Assembly: GCA_963576475.1 (NCBI GenBank)
Contig: OY754982.1
Span: 7,634,458 to 7,698,457, forward strand
DNA: 64,000 nt
Direction of reading: 5' to 3'
Source: Molanna angustata
Lineage: Eukaryota > Arthropoda > Insecta > Trichoptera > Molannidae
The translations under genes and the position numbers were made by a program. The notes under the pieces were generated by a model. The model did no database searches and was not told the origin of the DNA. It saw only the letters and a program-made list of their open reading frames with translations. Below, one piece after another: positions 20,304 to 33,756 of this stretch (position 1 is its first letter; each line of letters opens with the position of its first letter).

Positions 20304-22410
20304 TTAGATATTCAGTTGATACATGCCCAATGAACCGAAACGACCATCCTTCCAAATATATTTATGGAAAAATCGTATATTTGATTTAATAAACCACTGG
20401 GCTAATATTATTGAACAAATAAGATAATCAATCGTTAAGATAATGTTGTTTAAATAGATTCAAGTGTATCAAAATAACAACATTCCACATTGGTATAAAT
20501 CAAAGATAATAAATCTACTTGAATGTTTATTTTGTATAAACGATATAAAAGGTAGGTACACTGGAACAACCAAATCGGACAACCGTAACGAAACAATCAA
20601 TCCAACAACTCATTTCGGCGTAGCATGTCCAATGCGCTTATGTAAGTCGTCATACCAGCAACAGCCCTGGCCTCGAAGTCTCCACAGCCGATAGATAATT
20701 ATGCGTGGTAGGTAAAGAATAACAAAAAATATATAAATCTGCTGGCACCAATTGACAGCAGAGAGCAGGAGGAGAACTGTCGCATGCAAGGTCACGGCAA
20801 CGACGGAGCAATAGCACTATCCAACGCTGGGTTCAATGGCGTTCAATTTTAATGCATTTGACAAACATCCGGAATGGGATTTGGTGAACTTGGAATTAAT
20901 TCCGAGCACTGGAGTGTGGGCGGCATAATGAGTACGCTTGTGAAAGACTGCACATTGCATATAAACACAAATACATACACTAATCAGATTATTTTCATTT
21001 TTTTTTAAATATATAAGGATAAAATCACTTGTATAGCTATTTCATCCTATAAGGACACAATCAAGACTACACGAAATAGTAATCGTGTTTTTTTTTTATT
21101 CCTATTAGTAGGATCCGATAAATAGAAATTAGTAGAAAGTGTTTTTTTTAATTCCTATTAATAGGATCCGATTAACGTTCCTATTAACTAATTTAAAGTA
21201 AATGGGGTAAAATAATCAGAATATCAATCAAAGTAGGACTTTACAAGGAAAAGTATAAAAACTAATAATGCAACACCTACAGAATTACAAATATAATATT
21301 GAAGAGATCGTAGAAAAACAATTTTGTAACTGCTACTCGCAGAATTGCAGATGTCATTAAAGGTTAAATTGTATTTTGCGAAATGAGCAAGAAACTTCAT
21401 TCCGGGTATAATTTCATGATAAGTGGAAAGATTAAATAAGTAGAGAAGTCTTGTAAAAACCTTGTTAACTATTTTATTAACCAAGTAAACGTAACTAATA
21501 CAACGAAATTAATATGAAGATTGTCTCCGTAATGACGAAGTAAAAAAAAAACAATGAAAAGTCTAAATTTGGTATGTTTTATCGCTGCTCTTACGGATGG
21601 AACCAACAGTTTCAACAAAAAATCGGGGAAAGTAAAATAATATATTTAAATCTATAAAACAAAGATTTATAACATAAATCGCAATAAAACGATGAAAGGC
21701 ATTAAATTCTAGAATAAACAATCGCGCTAAGCGTAAAATAAGCCGGTTGAATTTTTTTTTCAATTTCCAAAGGTTATGTTAGCAACATCCATTTACTTTT
21801 CTCCTACTGATTGTATCAACAAAACTTGCAGTGAAAGTACAAATTGATTGGAATCAACAAAAAAAAAGATTGAGCGCAAATGAATAACAATAAAAAGCCT
21901 ATGGACGATTCCCATTAGAATCTATAGTAAATAAATCATAGAGTGAACGAGTTAATATTGTAGCCTTTACATATGAATTTTCTAGAGCAGTATAGCGTAT
22001 CGATGATCTATGAATTCAGATTCCACAAGTAGAAGGAATGTAAAAAAAGTAGTCTAATTTGAATAAACAATATAAGGTATGCAAAGGGACGTGAGAAAAT
22101 ATTGATGAAGATACAGCCATTTCCTCAACACTGACAAATGAAAATACAATTTAATATTTATACAAATTATAGATGCCACCAAACTTCTTGAGTCTTTACG
22201 CCGTGGAGGGGCCGGTTGCACATATAGCAATCAAGCAAAAGGACAGAAATTTGCGATCTGTGCACTCACGTGAAGGGGTTCAAGTTGTTTTACGATACCT
22301 ATTTTAATCTAATAATTTGAAATGCATTTTTTCCAATAAAGTAGATAATATTCTAAATACCTAATCAAATTTAAATAAGTAGTCCCTCTAGTAGTCTGTT
22401 AGCTAAATTG
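20304..22410. other. Long AT-rich non-coding stretch
   Basis: A small direct duplication occurs: TTCCTATTAGTAGGATCCGA at 21099 and TTCCTATTAATAGGATCCGA at 21152, each preceded by GTG and a T run (period 53). The rest shows no recognisable gene or repeat. Confidence 0.35.
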
Positions 22411-22411
22411 T

Positions 22412-22475
22412 ATCCGCCCGGAACCTACTGCTTATGAATCACATGTCCAGCTAACTGAGCTACAAAGTGCGACAA
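22412..22475 (-). mobile_element. Decayed tRNA-like SINE head
   Basis: The minus strand reads TTTGTAGCTCAGTTAGCTGG, then AGTAGGTTCCGGGCGG. A-box and B-box-like words lie at tRNA spacing. The B box lacks the GTTCGA core and no stems are conserved. It is probably an old SINE fragment, and the family is uncertain. Confidence 0.35.
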
Positions 22476-22479
22476 TTGT

Positions 22480-23868
<1,389 letters not shown>

Positions 23869-23901
23869 TTATAGAGAAGAAATGTATACAAGAGAACTAT
23901 T

Positions 23902-24010
23902 AGGTACCTAATTAGGTATTCCTTATTAGGCACCTAATTAGGTATTCCTTATTAGGTACCTAATTAGGTATTCCTTATTAGGTACCTAATTAGGTATTCC
24001 TTATTAGGTA
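23902..24010 (+). repeat. 26-bp tandem repeat, four units plus partial
   Basis: Units start at 23902, 23928, 23954 and 23980 with AGGTACCTAATTAGG, and a partial fifth starts at 24006. The only visible difference is AGGCACC in unit two. Each unit contains the self-complementary phrase TAATTAGGTACCTAATTA across the junction. The array begins 35 bp after the (TA)n tract. Confidence 0.92.
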
Positions 24011-24107
24011 ATCTGGTTTTATTTATTATTACATGCAATAATTTTACTTTACAGATTGAGTGATAAGTCGTGTTCGCAATATTAAAATAAGAAATACATG
24101 TGAAATA

Positions 24108-24340
24108 GAGGACATCGTTCGGTGGAGTACATAGATCCAAAAGAAGACATTGGAGGGACCACGTAGCCAGAATGGACAGTGATAGACTTGCGTATAAGGC
24201 AGCTAATGAAATCCCTTTTGGTCGCCGTCTAACAGGAAGAACACCCAAAAGATGGGAGGATATTTGGACTTCGTCATCTTAAGATGCATAGTTTTTGAAT
24301 TACAGACCAACAGGTCTACTAAACGAAGAAGAAGAATAGT
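24108..24340 (+). pseudogene. LINE-E ORF2 C-terminus with GAAGAAG tail
   Basis: An uninterrupted frame reads KRRHWRDHVARMDSDRLAYK, then IPFGRRLTGRTPKRWEDIW and a stop at about 24279. W-DHVARM, then GR--GR-P-RW-D, is the classical tip of LINE ORF2 proteins. About 55 bp of 3' UTR follows and ends in GAAGAAGAAGAAT. The clean frame in the surviving part suggests a 5'-truncated insertion of moderate age. Confidence 0.78.
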
Positions 24341-24360
24341 TCTTTGAAACAAGTACATAT

Positions 24361-24468
24361 AAATCCTCATATATTCCCTACATAAAGAGGTAAAGGAAAT
24401 CGTTCAAGGCGACATTCGATCCTGCGCCCTCTGGATTACCAATCCAGCAAGCTAGGCGCTCAGGAAAG
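24361..24468 (-). mobile_element. SINE2, degraded
   Basis: The minus strand contains GCTGGATTGGTAATCC, GGATCGAATGTCGCC, GAACGATTTCC and TAGGGAATATATGAGGAT. These follow the SINE2 order of B box, body and distal body seen at 3401 and 33757. The A-box side is poorly preserved. Confidence 0.5.
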
Positions 24469-24939
24469 TTTATGCACATGTACGTATTGTTATACCTGAC
24501 AATATCATATCAGACGCGATTGTATAACATCGCGTTATAAATTATTCGATCTGCTCTATTAAACAAAGCACATAGTATACATTTTAAAAATCCGGCATAA
24601 GATTTTATTGGCGCGTAGAAAATTCCAATGGTAATTTATAATAGCCCGCATATAAACAGACAGATCATAGATTATTGGCCTGTACAAATCAAAACAAAAT
24701 AATTAATTATAATAACGATGTGAAACATTAATATTAATTATTATTAGTACGCCATAATATACATAGAGTGTAAACAATACATATTATGAATAAGTTCGTC
24801 TGACGCTTTTAGATGAATAAGGAGAGGCAGTCAAAATAAACAAGATAAAAAACAAACAATAATTGTTTGATTTTTAATAATAAAACAAATCAATGTTACT
24901 AACAATGAAAACCATCTTAGATCATGAATTTGAATAGGA
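24469..24939. other. Non-coding stretch
   Basis: AT-rich with no recognisable feature. Confidence 0.3.
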
Positions 24940-25100
24940 TGCGAGTTTGGCTCGTGAAGCAAGATTTGAGACACGGCATAGGAGATATTGTGCAAGACTA
25001 AAGAAAACATAAATTAAGGACGAGGAGAGCTGACCCCAACAGTTGGCACAGACGATGAGTTGAGATATAGTTTGGGTGAAAAAGAAGAAGTGAGAATTGA
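24940..25100 (+). pseudogene. LINE 3' end with RADPNS motif and GAAGAAG tail
   Basis: The frame RTRRADPNSWHRR is followed by a stop and GGTGAAAAAGAAGAAG. The piece at 42110-42240 has the same order (MRADPNSERRQ, GGGATATAG, AGAAGAAG). Together they define another LINE type known here only from its tip. Upstream sequence is too decayed to read. Confidence 0.5.
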
Positions 25101-25107
25101 GTGAGAA

Positions 25108-25180
25108 AAATTACTTTGTAAATTGAACCCAGGACGTCAGCATAGAAGTCGAACAATTTAATCGCTGTCATGGTGGTCAG
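25108..25180 (-). mobile_element. SINE3 head fragment
   Basis: The minus strand reads TGACCACCATGACAGCG, then GACTTCTATGCTGACGTCC and TGGGTTCAATTTA. It matches the head of SINE3 at 325-496, including CTG/GACGTCCTGGG before the B box. The SINE3 body is missing. Confidence 0.45.
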
Positions 25181-26150
25181 TATATAAACTCACTCAGACG
25201 TACCTACCGTATAAGAATATTGCAATATTTAAATGGAATAACGAGAAACGAGATCTTTAAGAAGAATGTAAAACTATAGAATAAATTAATGATGTGATCA
25301 TTTTTAAAATTAAAGCTTGAAATTATTGTCAATATCATCCCTATATTTGAAACTAATACTTATAAATCTAATGATACGGATTCATAAGTGGAATCTTATT
25401 CTAATGCAATAAGAGCTTGATTTATTCATTCCCAATATCGATTTATTCCCAATATTAATTTATTAATTTTAACTTGCCTATGTTTTTTATTTTGTTTGTA
25501 TTATTTTATTTTTTTGTTTTTTTTTTATGATTTTGGCAATGCACATGTTTTTTTTCTTGTTTAACAAATTTTTGTAAATGATCTCATGAACGTAGAAGTT
25601 AATAAATAAACATCAGAGCTTAATCGATTCTATTAGATCTTGCTTGTTTTTTTAAATCAATGTCTACTTACATATAACTCTAAAGATACTTATTAGCACT
25701 CGTATTATAACTATATTGGTAGCTGACTTATAATTATAACTCTACTTAATCGAATACAAAAGCGGGAGTCAATTCCGATAACAGAGTTCGCTCGATTTTT
25801 TACGAATATCTCCGAAGACGAATAATAATATATCTTACGTATTAACGGCATGATCTGCAGATATCTTGTAAGACCGCTTACGCACAATAATGTGGTTGTA
25901 TCTCATAATAATATGAACGATACTTAAGGGAGAGTGAAATGAACAACTCTGTAGACAAGTGAATATACCTACTTGTATATTAACAGCGAAAGTTCTTAAA
26001 CGAGTTTTCACGAGCCACTCGGTTCATAGTCGGTTCTTTAGACTGGTGAGGTATTACTAAACTGTTCGATAATAGATAGATTTGTATAGACAGGGAGACG
26101 ATATCTAACATTTGGCTTTTCTGAGTCGTTATATAATAATTCGAGTGAGT
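25181..26150. other. Non-coding stretch with T-rich tracts
   Basis: Strong T-rich strand bias occurs at 25480-25570. No feature was recognised. Confidence 0.3.
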
Positions 26151-26324
26151 GGCGAATGGTCCAATTCAGTGGAAAGAAGAACCTCCTAATGTCTGCAGTG
26201 CTAAAAGCAAGAGCTCTTTCACTAAAGGACTGAAAACAGCTTTGTTTCGTAAAGCATCAAAAAACTGAACTATCAGCGCCCCTGGAGTAATACTGATTTA
26301 TTAAACGATGCTTTAAAATGTATT
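26150..26324 (+). pseudogene. LINE-C ORF2 C-terminus with terminal stem-loop
   Basis: The frame reads VANGPIQWKEEPPNVCSA, then SFTKGLKTALFRKASKN and a stop. It aligns with NGPLKWNKLPPDIR and TFSKLLKTALF of the 48-kb copy. The conserved 3' stem follows: AGCGCCCCTGGAGT, then TTATTAAACGATGCTTTA. The downstream tail is short of TTA repeats. The copy is inactive and truncated at the 5' side. Confidence 0.72.
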
Positions 26325-26764
26325 AATATTGAACTGAATTCAAACATGTTACTAAAATCCATATGTATCCATCATTGCCATTATAGTTTCTGGTACATAT
26401 TGCAGGCGAAAATATCCACCAAAAACTATAAACAATAAAAGGTCGATACATTACATATTGAAATCTGATTTTTTACGTTCTCAGATGTTTCGTACAATTT
26501 TTTCATAAGTTTTGTTTTCAACAGAGTGTGGAAAACGTTAGAAATAATCGAGTATTACAATATTTAATTTCTAGGTAGATGGTTACTTACTCACTTAGAA
26601 TAGAAATTCATCATGATGAAATTGAAGCGAATGATACGGCGGAATGCACTAGTCTAATATACTATTGCATCGGGTTATTGCACTATTATGAACCAACAAT
26701 TTTCTCTATCGGTAGCCAAACTGAAAATGAGTTATACGTTCTCTTAATTGCACAAAACTACTCA

Positions 26765-26935
26765 TTTCGTCCTTATTTGCACATTCAAGAACTGTGTCAA
26801 AAGAATGTGCCATCAAAAATAAATTTCTATGATTTCGATTGTCTGTGACCCAATAAAAAAATGGCTTAGGTACTATGTAATCGAACCTGAAAAAATTTTT
26901 GAAAAGGCTTTCAGTCAATCACTTAAGATAGATTT
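26765..26935 (+). pseudogene. LINE-C ORF2 internal fragment, strongly decayed
   Basis: The frame contains HIQELCQKNVPSKINF, clearly the counterpart of YIQELCQKNVLSGRQL at 48.4 kb. After a stop the reading DPIKKWLRYYV may be the remains of the NGPLKWNKLPPDI segment. It lies downstream of the 26.2-kb tip, so it is a separate copy and not the same insertion in order. Confidence 0.55.
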
Positions 26936-28888
26936 TTTCACAGCTAACAAGCAAGCACGAGGTGGTTATCATAAAACAAGATTTAGAGGAGCCCGTGTAA
27001 ATTGTTGATGCAGAGACGACAATGATTTGATGTATGTACCTTTATAAGTGTAATAAACTCGTTAAAAAGAGCAGCCTAAATGTTAGTACTGAATCCAGAG
27101 TCATTACGAAATGAAATTATGAAATATAAACAATCCATACCACGAAGATAAATATTATGACAGTATAAACAAAAGGCGAGGTCCAACAACGCTGGGACTA
27201 ACAAGTTAAGTAATGCTATTATTATAATAAACAAATAATTTGTATAGGTATGCATGTAATAAAATATTATTCAATTTTACCATATGCGAAGTCAGTCAAT
27301 TATGTTAGGAAACTGAGACTGTCAAAATAATGCGAAAGGTTGAACGAACAGCGAACTGCGCAGACCTGGCATTAATTGACGGTAAAGCGAATTAGAATGA
27401 CGTTGTCGAAGTTAGGTAACACAATGCAACGGAGCCCATTGCGCGAGAGTGAAGAAACAGACGCGACACGATGGGTCCCCCATAAACGTTGCTAAATCGA
27501 AAAGAAAAAAATTAGCTACGCAAAGTGCGTAAAAGACGATATTACCCAACCAAGCCGTTGATAAAACAGCAGAAGGTTTTGCATCACACGGTGATTAATG
27601 TCATTTCCATGCAACTCCCGTAGAAGCGATAGATTTGACGAAACAAGCATGGATGTGTATGTTGTACTAGCATCGTCCATGTGTGTCCGCTGTCAGCATT
27701 GTCAGCCCGCGGCGATCAATTGATATTATTATTATAAAAACATCTTCGAAATTAACGACCTATTCATCGGACAAAACGCGGTCATCCGTCGTAATTCAAC
27801 TGGGTCAGTCGGTGTGACTACGAAGATTCTTATGTGTGTGTATGTGTGGTGATGGAGTAACGCGCGCGCAAGATGGTCATTAAATGCCGGTTACCATGAC
27901 GCGAGCTGGTAACAAACAATATTCGTCGTTACGTAATTAAAAAGTAGTAGTAGTAGTAAATCCGACCGGCCAGGCCAAGTGAGACGGAGGAAAAACTACC
28001 AGAACGAAAAGCTGGAAATTTTGAAATCGAAAGCGCGCCCTCGATAAGAACGGCACGAAACTGCAATTCGATGAATGTATTTAAATAGTTATCTATTTAC
28101 TTGTAAATTCGGAACAATAGCATAGACAAAATAAAGTTTAATTATAAACAGACAAATCTAAGCAATAAGGGAACTGAAGGACGCAGACTGTCTGTTATCA
28201 ATTGTTGTTTTTTTTTACGTCCGTCTACTTTCATTGTCGATCGGTTCATAACGAAATCTTTATCGCCAAGACCAGACCACTGTCCGAAAATATCCTCGAC
28301 ATTGACAGCCAATAGCCAGATGGATGGATTGATTATATCACCGGGCAGTGGAGTGGCGAGAGTGGTCGGACACGATGCCACAGGGTCAAACGGACAAGTG
28401 ACCGCCTCGGGTTGTTCACGACTTCCGTGACCAACATGGCGGCCGCTATTGGGGTATTTGATTCACGGCACTTAACAAATACATATATAGCCCGCAACCG
28501 AAGCCGTGCACGTGACCGATGCATGCAAACACGCCACAGCTCATTGCCAAGGTTCCCTGCAGAAATAATTCACATGTTTGGAACAACAACGAAATATCCC
28601 GTGTAATATAATAGAACTCCGTAGCATAGTGAAGTCGATTGAATTCTGTGCTGGCGTTCTTAGTATTAAATCCAGCAGAGGAAAGAATGATTTTCTATTT
28701 GCAACGACATAAAATTTGCACAATAGGTAAAATTAATGACAGAAGATTTTGAAAATGATTCGATAAGCCGTTACGCTCCAGTAGTTTGTGATTTATCGAG
28801 ATAAGGTTTAAACGGAGAAGAAAAGTTAGGCGAACGGCTAATAGCTCTAATTTAGAAATTCAGATCCATGACCATTAATTTAATTATT
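26936..28888. other. Non-coding stretch, GC-richer from about 27300
   Basis: Positions 27330-28520 contain more G, C and CpG than average. They include CGCGCGCG near 27860, an (AGT)n run at about 27944-27957 and AACATGGCGGCCGC at about 28433. This could be an exon or promoter neighbourhood, but no frame shows a recognisable domain. Confidence 0.3.
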
Positions 28889-28935
28889 ATTCTAAGCCGG
28901 TGCCTCACATTAGCTGTGAGGCACCGGCTTAGAAT
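28889..28935. repeat. Perfect 21-bp inverted repeat at the 5' edge of repeat R
   Basis: ATTCTAAGCCGGTGCCTCACA (first 20 bases quoted: ATTCTAAGCCGGTGCCTCAC) at 28889-28909 is exactly complementary to 28915-28935, with a 5-nt loop. The right arm is the normal beginning of repeat R as seen at 51520. The left arm is an extra inverted copy of it that the other copy of R lacks. Confidence 0.85.
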
Positions 28936-29443
28936 AGTGCTTCCACTCTTTTCTATTATTGTTTTCGAGTGTCCCGTAAGAGCCGGGTAATCGAAAATAC
29001 AACAGGCAACAATAACAATTGTCGGCCTTTGTGGCTCAGTTGGTTAGATATCTGACTGCTGAGCCAAAGGTCCCGGGTTCGATTCCCGGTAGAGACACAG
29101 TTTTTAATTGTGTTTTCAGTCTGGATCTGTGAGACGATTAATATCGTAAGTCTCCAGAATGTGGCAACTTGTTATTGGGTGCGTGTTAAAATTAATATTT
29201 GACATAGTACCTGTTAGTTGCCCGAGAAACAATATTAAATAAATAAATAACATCTCACATAGTTCAGCAATGAGGTTCACCACCCATTCTGAATATAGTG
29301 CCTTTTTAGGTGAGACGAGACTGGTGTGTGGGTATACACAGATATGTTGTGCTCCCTTTCATAAGGCAATGCACATCCGCACACCTTTCGCTGGTTACCC
29401 CACATTGTGGGATATGTGCCGTGATGGTATGAACTATCACACA
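28910..29443 (+). repeat. Repeat R, copy 1, split by a SINE1
   Basis: R consists of 28910-29017 and 29253-29443 and matches 51520-51805 almost word for word: GGCTTAGAATAGTGCTTCC, GAGTGTCCCGTAAGAGCCGG, TACAACAGGCAACAATAACA, then CTCACATAGTTCAGC and GGTTACCCCACATTGTGG. The last part, GGGATATG--CGTGATGGTATG, resembles the 3' end of LINE-A. R may therefore be a SINE or deletion derivative using the same reverse transcriptase. One frame is open through much of it, but no known protein was recognised. Confidence 0.8.
29011..29252 (+). mobile_element. SINE1 inserted into repeat R, with 7-bp duplication
   Basis: SINE1 (29018-29245) starts with TTGTCGGCCTTTGTGGCTC, has an intact B box GGGTTCGATTCCC and ends in AAATAAATAA. 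AATAACA is present before (29011-29017) and after (29246-29252). At 51616-51622 the homologous repeat has a single AATAACA and no SINE. The insertion boundaries and the duplication are therefore documented inside this window. Confidence 0.92.
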
Positions 29444-29449
29444 AAGTAT

Positions 29450-29660
29450 GGTTTATTACAAACTATATTAAAAACTGTAAGGAATATGACGAGGAATGGT
29501 AAACCAATGGAAAAATGCTAAGAAGACGACGTGAAGATATTGAGAGCGAGATGTTTGAAACTATAAAAACAGAAGAGAATTTATGAGAAGATGAACGTCT
29601 GACGTTCAGTTTTACCTGCCTACCTCGCCAGAACACGCTGTGATTGTATGCATACCAGTA
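29450..29660 (+). pseudogene. LINE-A 3' remnant, degraded
   Basis: The word order AGACGACGTG, a GAGAT-type stretch, then CGTTCAGTTTTACCTGCCTAC and CACGCTGTGATTGTATG follows the end of LINE-A (RRRMNVDEAR, then SVLSAYP, then GGCGTGATGGTATG). Many small deletions have erased the frame. It sits directly after repeat R. Confidence 0.5.
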
Positions 29661-29792
29661 CAACTAGCATAAATTAGTATAATTACACTGTAGAATTAAT
29701 AACCAACTGCAATAATTAATCAAACAATACATCTTTCCGATTACAATAGCTCTACAAAACATCTCATAGGATGAATATTATCAATCACAAAC

Positions 29793-30402
<610 letters not shown>

Positions 30403-30899
30403 AGATAAACAACTATACATAGATAAAGAAATAGTTACTACAAGACATAATTCTATACTATGGCCCGGTTCAATGTCAGGTTTTTTTCCGCGCAAAATTA
30501 AACGATTGTGTTATACTACACACACACTGAGAGTGGCGAGAACTGGTTCTAGGTGATCATCAACTTACTAAGCCTCTAAATACCCCGGTCACGAGGCACG
30601 ATCTCGCCGATCCTGCTTGGTTATTTTTTTAATCTCCGACTTCTGCCGACTCGTGTGTCGATGATACTTCTGCATCGTCACGCAGATCCAGCGGTGGACG
30701 TCGATCATGATTGATTGTCTGACAGACCATTATACAATACATACTGTAGACTTATAAAAAGACACGTGTAAAAAATATCGTAATTGAAAATGATTCAATT
30801 GTACACAGCCATGATTTGATAGATGTAAAGAAGCAAATACACGGTCTTGTTAAAGTAAAGTTTCTACGTATCTATAACACACAAGTACATAATTACAAA
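30403..30899. other. Non-coding stretch
   Basis: Positions 30560-30720 are somewhat GC-richer. No gene or repeat was recognised. Confidence 0.3.
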
Positions 30900-30956
30900 A
30901 TTCTTCATCTTCTCCAAGTGTCGTCTCTTCCGCGGAGGTTAGCCACCATAAATGAT
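30900..30956 (-). pseudogene. LINE ORF2 extreme C-terminus fragment
   Basis: The minus strand reads VANLRGRDDTWRR followed by TGAAGAATTTTG. It is the same tip as MMIVNLRRRD at 16268 and as the broken version at 7885. Only about 55 bp survive. Confidence 0.4.
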
Positions 30957-32459
30957 TATTATTATATGTAAGAACAAACTTAGTTACAATATTTACGCGT
31001 AATAAGTTTATATAATAAGAGCCTGAGCGCTTTCGATGATTAAACTACCATCCTTGAAGACAATTAAACTTATGTAGATTAACTATTTTTTTTTGTTTAT
31101 TATAGTTCTGATATTATACATTATAAACGTCAACTCTGTGAAAGAAATAACATTGAAATTTAAGAAATATTAAAATTAAACAGTAAAAAAATAAACAATT
31201 AGACATTAAGAAAACTAATAAAGTCAAATTAAAAGAGTCAATAGAGCAAATTTATTATTGAGATTTGATACCTGATTCTAAAAAAGTTATTTAAACGACA
31301 CATTGTTTTGTCCACAGTTTAAAAGTTTGGCAATAACCACTTGTTCACCTTGCTTCTACAATTGATATTCAAATAATAATAATGGAACAATCGAAATACT
31401 TTGCAATGAATAATAAGACTATTAAAATGACACTAGAATGATTAAGACGTTATGGATCGAATTAATGAATACTACGTACGATATATTTAAAAATAAAACT
31501 AATAGAATGAATATTAGACATGAATCAAACATTGCAGAACAAGTATAACTGATTGTTACAGTACAAAATTAAGCATTCAAAACTTACGATGACAAACGAT
31601 TTAGAAATACCTTTCCGATTTGTAAATTGCTATTTTAGAGACGAATTATTACAAATTGTAAATAAGTGACAACTGGACCTTGTTGTTTGATCACTGGAAA
31701 AAACGGATGAGGTAATAATACAAAAAGCGACCAATATTTGCTAACACGTGGCCAAACACGTTGTCATTTTAGTCGACAAAGTGACTAAATCACGGATATA
31801 TCACGGATTATAAAACCAGAATTAACTGAGGTAAACAGCTATATTAAAAATGATGGAGCAAAATCTGCATGACATAGTAACAGAATATCATAAATATATT
31901 TTGAAACAGATTGTTGTTTCACCAAGATTCATTCGATCTCAGTCTTCTCATATTGATTATTTTACAACGTCCGAGTATTCAATTAGCCGAACTTGTCTTT
32001 GAAACGCAATAGAATCAAGCTGTTCAAAAACTTTTGGACAAACAAATACAAACAAGCTAGATTTAAACCAATCCTTGCCAATCATTATATAGTAGTCTTA
32101 AAATATATACATTATTCAGACCCACAGGAATGGTCACAATTAAAGATCAGTCAAATAAACTGTAAGCGAGTCAGATATAAGATGTAAGGGGTCGAGACAC
32201 CACAAGGCGATACAGCACTGAGACAATTCTTCGATCGGTGCTGATGTAAATGATTTTTAAATAGACGTATTATAATACTCGAAAATGCAACCAGAAATAT
32301 TCGTGTAGGTACAAGCCATGACCATCTTCTGTTTAAAATGACTAAAATAGACATAGGAAATGGGAAGGTGTACAGATTTGACGAAGAACCGGATATTTTT
32401 AATTACGCGATACTCAATTAAGATAACACCCATACATGGATTACGCGGGCTTTATTTTT
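30957..32459. other. AT-rich non-coding stretch
   Basis: No repeat, RNA gene or coding motif was recognised. Confidence 0.3.
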
Positions 32460-32676
32460 TATATTATGCATACATACATATACATACATACATACCATCA
32501 CGCCATATCCCTTACGGGGTAAGCAGAGAGAACCGAGCGCCATACTCCTCTATTTTTGCATACATTCTTAGCTTCCTTTACATCCATGCATCGTCTCATA
32601 CATGCTCGTCGATTATTGAAGCTTCTTATATTTCCTTCTTTCAAAATATCATTCAAAATATCATATATATTATGCA
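32460..32676 (-). mobile_element. LINE-A, short 5'-truncated insertion with 11-bp duplication
   Basis: The insert (32471-32665, minus strand) is bounded by TATATTATGCA at 32460-32470 and 32666-32676. It carries only the last part of ORF2 plus the 3' end with ATGTATG repeats. Compared with the corresponding part of the 12.4-kb copy I count about three differences in roughly 185 bases, so the two come from a recently active source. Confidence 0.9.
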
Positions 32677-33756
32677 ACCGAATTTAATAACGCTTCCAAG
32701 TAAATATTTCAGATATCGCTTACATATTAACTATCAAATTATATATTTACGCTAATGTTGAAAATTACATACATTCAACTACGAATGCGTTATAAAGAAG
32801 GCGTGGAAGTAAATTACTCAATTTATTTATTTACACAATTTATCAGGCAGAGGTGCGATGTGATAACCACGTGAATTGCCTTAATTGTTTATTTTGCAAT
32901 GCAAATAACATACTTACTAAATAATACTAAATATAAAATGTGCTTACTAAGTAAATACCTAAAGATAAACGTTTATTTTATATAACTTATATGGCGATAA
33001 AAAAATCACAAGATAGGTTATATAAAAATAAACATGGATCTCCAAAAACTGACCCCATATCGGGACACCAAAGGCGGCACACAGTACGTTCGGCTGTTAG
33101 AAAATAAACAAAACAAATGCTTAACCCATCCACATATTGCGAAACAAATCAAAGAAATAGCCATTAAGAGACCATAAATAAGAATTAACGAAGAAATACA
33201 GAGCCAGTCATAGCTCAGAGTATAGCAGACGCGGATGTATTACAGTGTCGAACAATCACGTTCAGCGCAATTAATTACGAAACATCGATCGTGCAAGTTT
33301 TATCATAAAGAGATCTCGGTCTGATATTTAAAATACACTTTTTGCTATGCCGATACTTCCAACACATAGGACGTTGATAGGTGATACGGTCTATGATGGC
33401 CCGGGGCTATACATTTTTGCAGAGTTCAACGCATGAATAACACGAGCGTGCAGATAGATATACCCACAACAACAGTTCAGGAAATGAATGAGTTAATCAA
33501 CATGAACATTCCAGTCTACCTGTGCGACTACAATTGGTGGCGGTCAAGTTACAGATCAAGGAAACAAACAATGATTTATTTTTTAACATAGCCAATGATT
33601 ATCATTCACAAGTTTTTAGCAAATAACCTAGCAGTTTTATCTGAAGTCGAATCATTAAACTTTGAATTTCTATCACGAAGCATGCGATAAACTCGGTGAA
33701 ATAATTTCTTATTTTGAAAATAAACAGTACTGAATACAAAACAAATGGGTTTAGAT
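32677..33756. other. AT-rich non-coding stretch
   Basis: No recognisable feature. All frames are interrupted. Confidence 0.3.

Noticed and set aside
29018..29095. Apparent tRNA gene with good A and B boxes
   Set aside because: The acceptor stem does not close, the sequence continues into a SINE body repeated at four loci, and a target-site duplication surrounds the whole unit. It is a SINE head.
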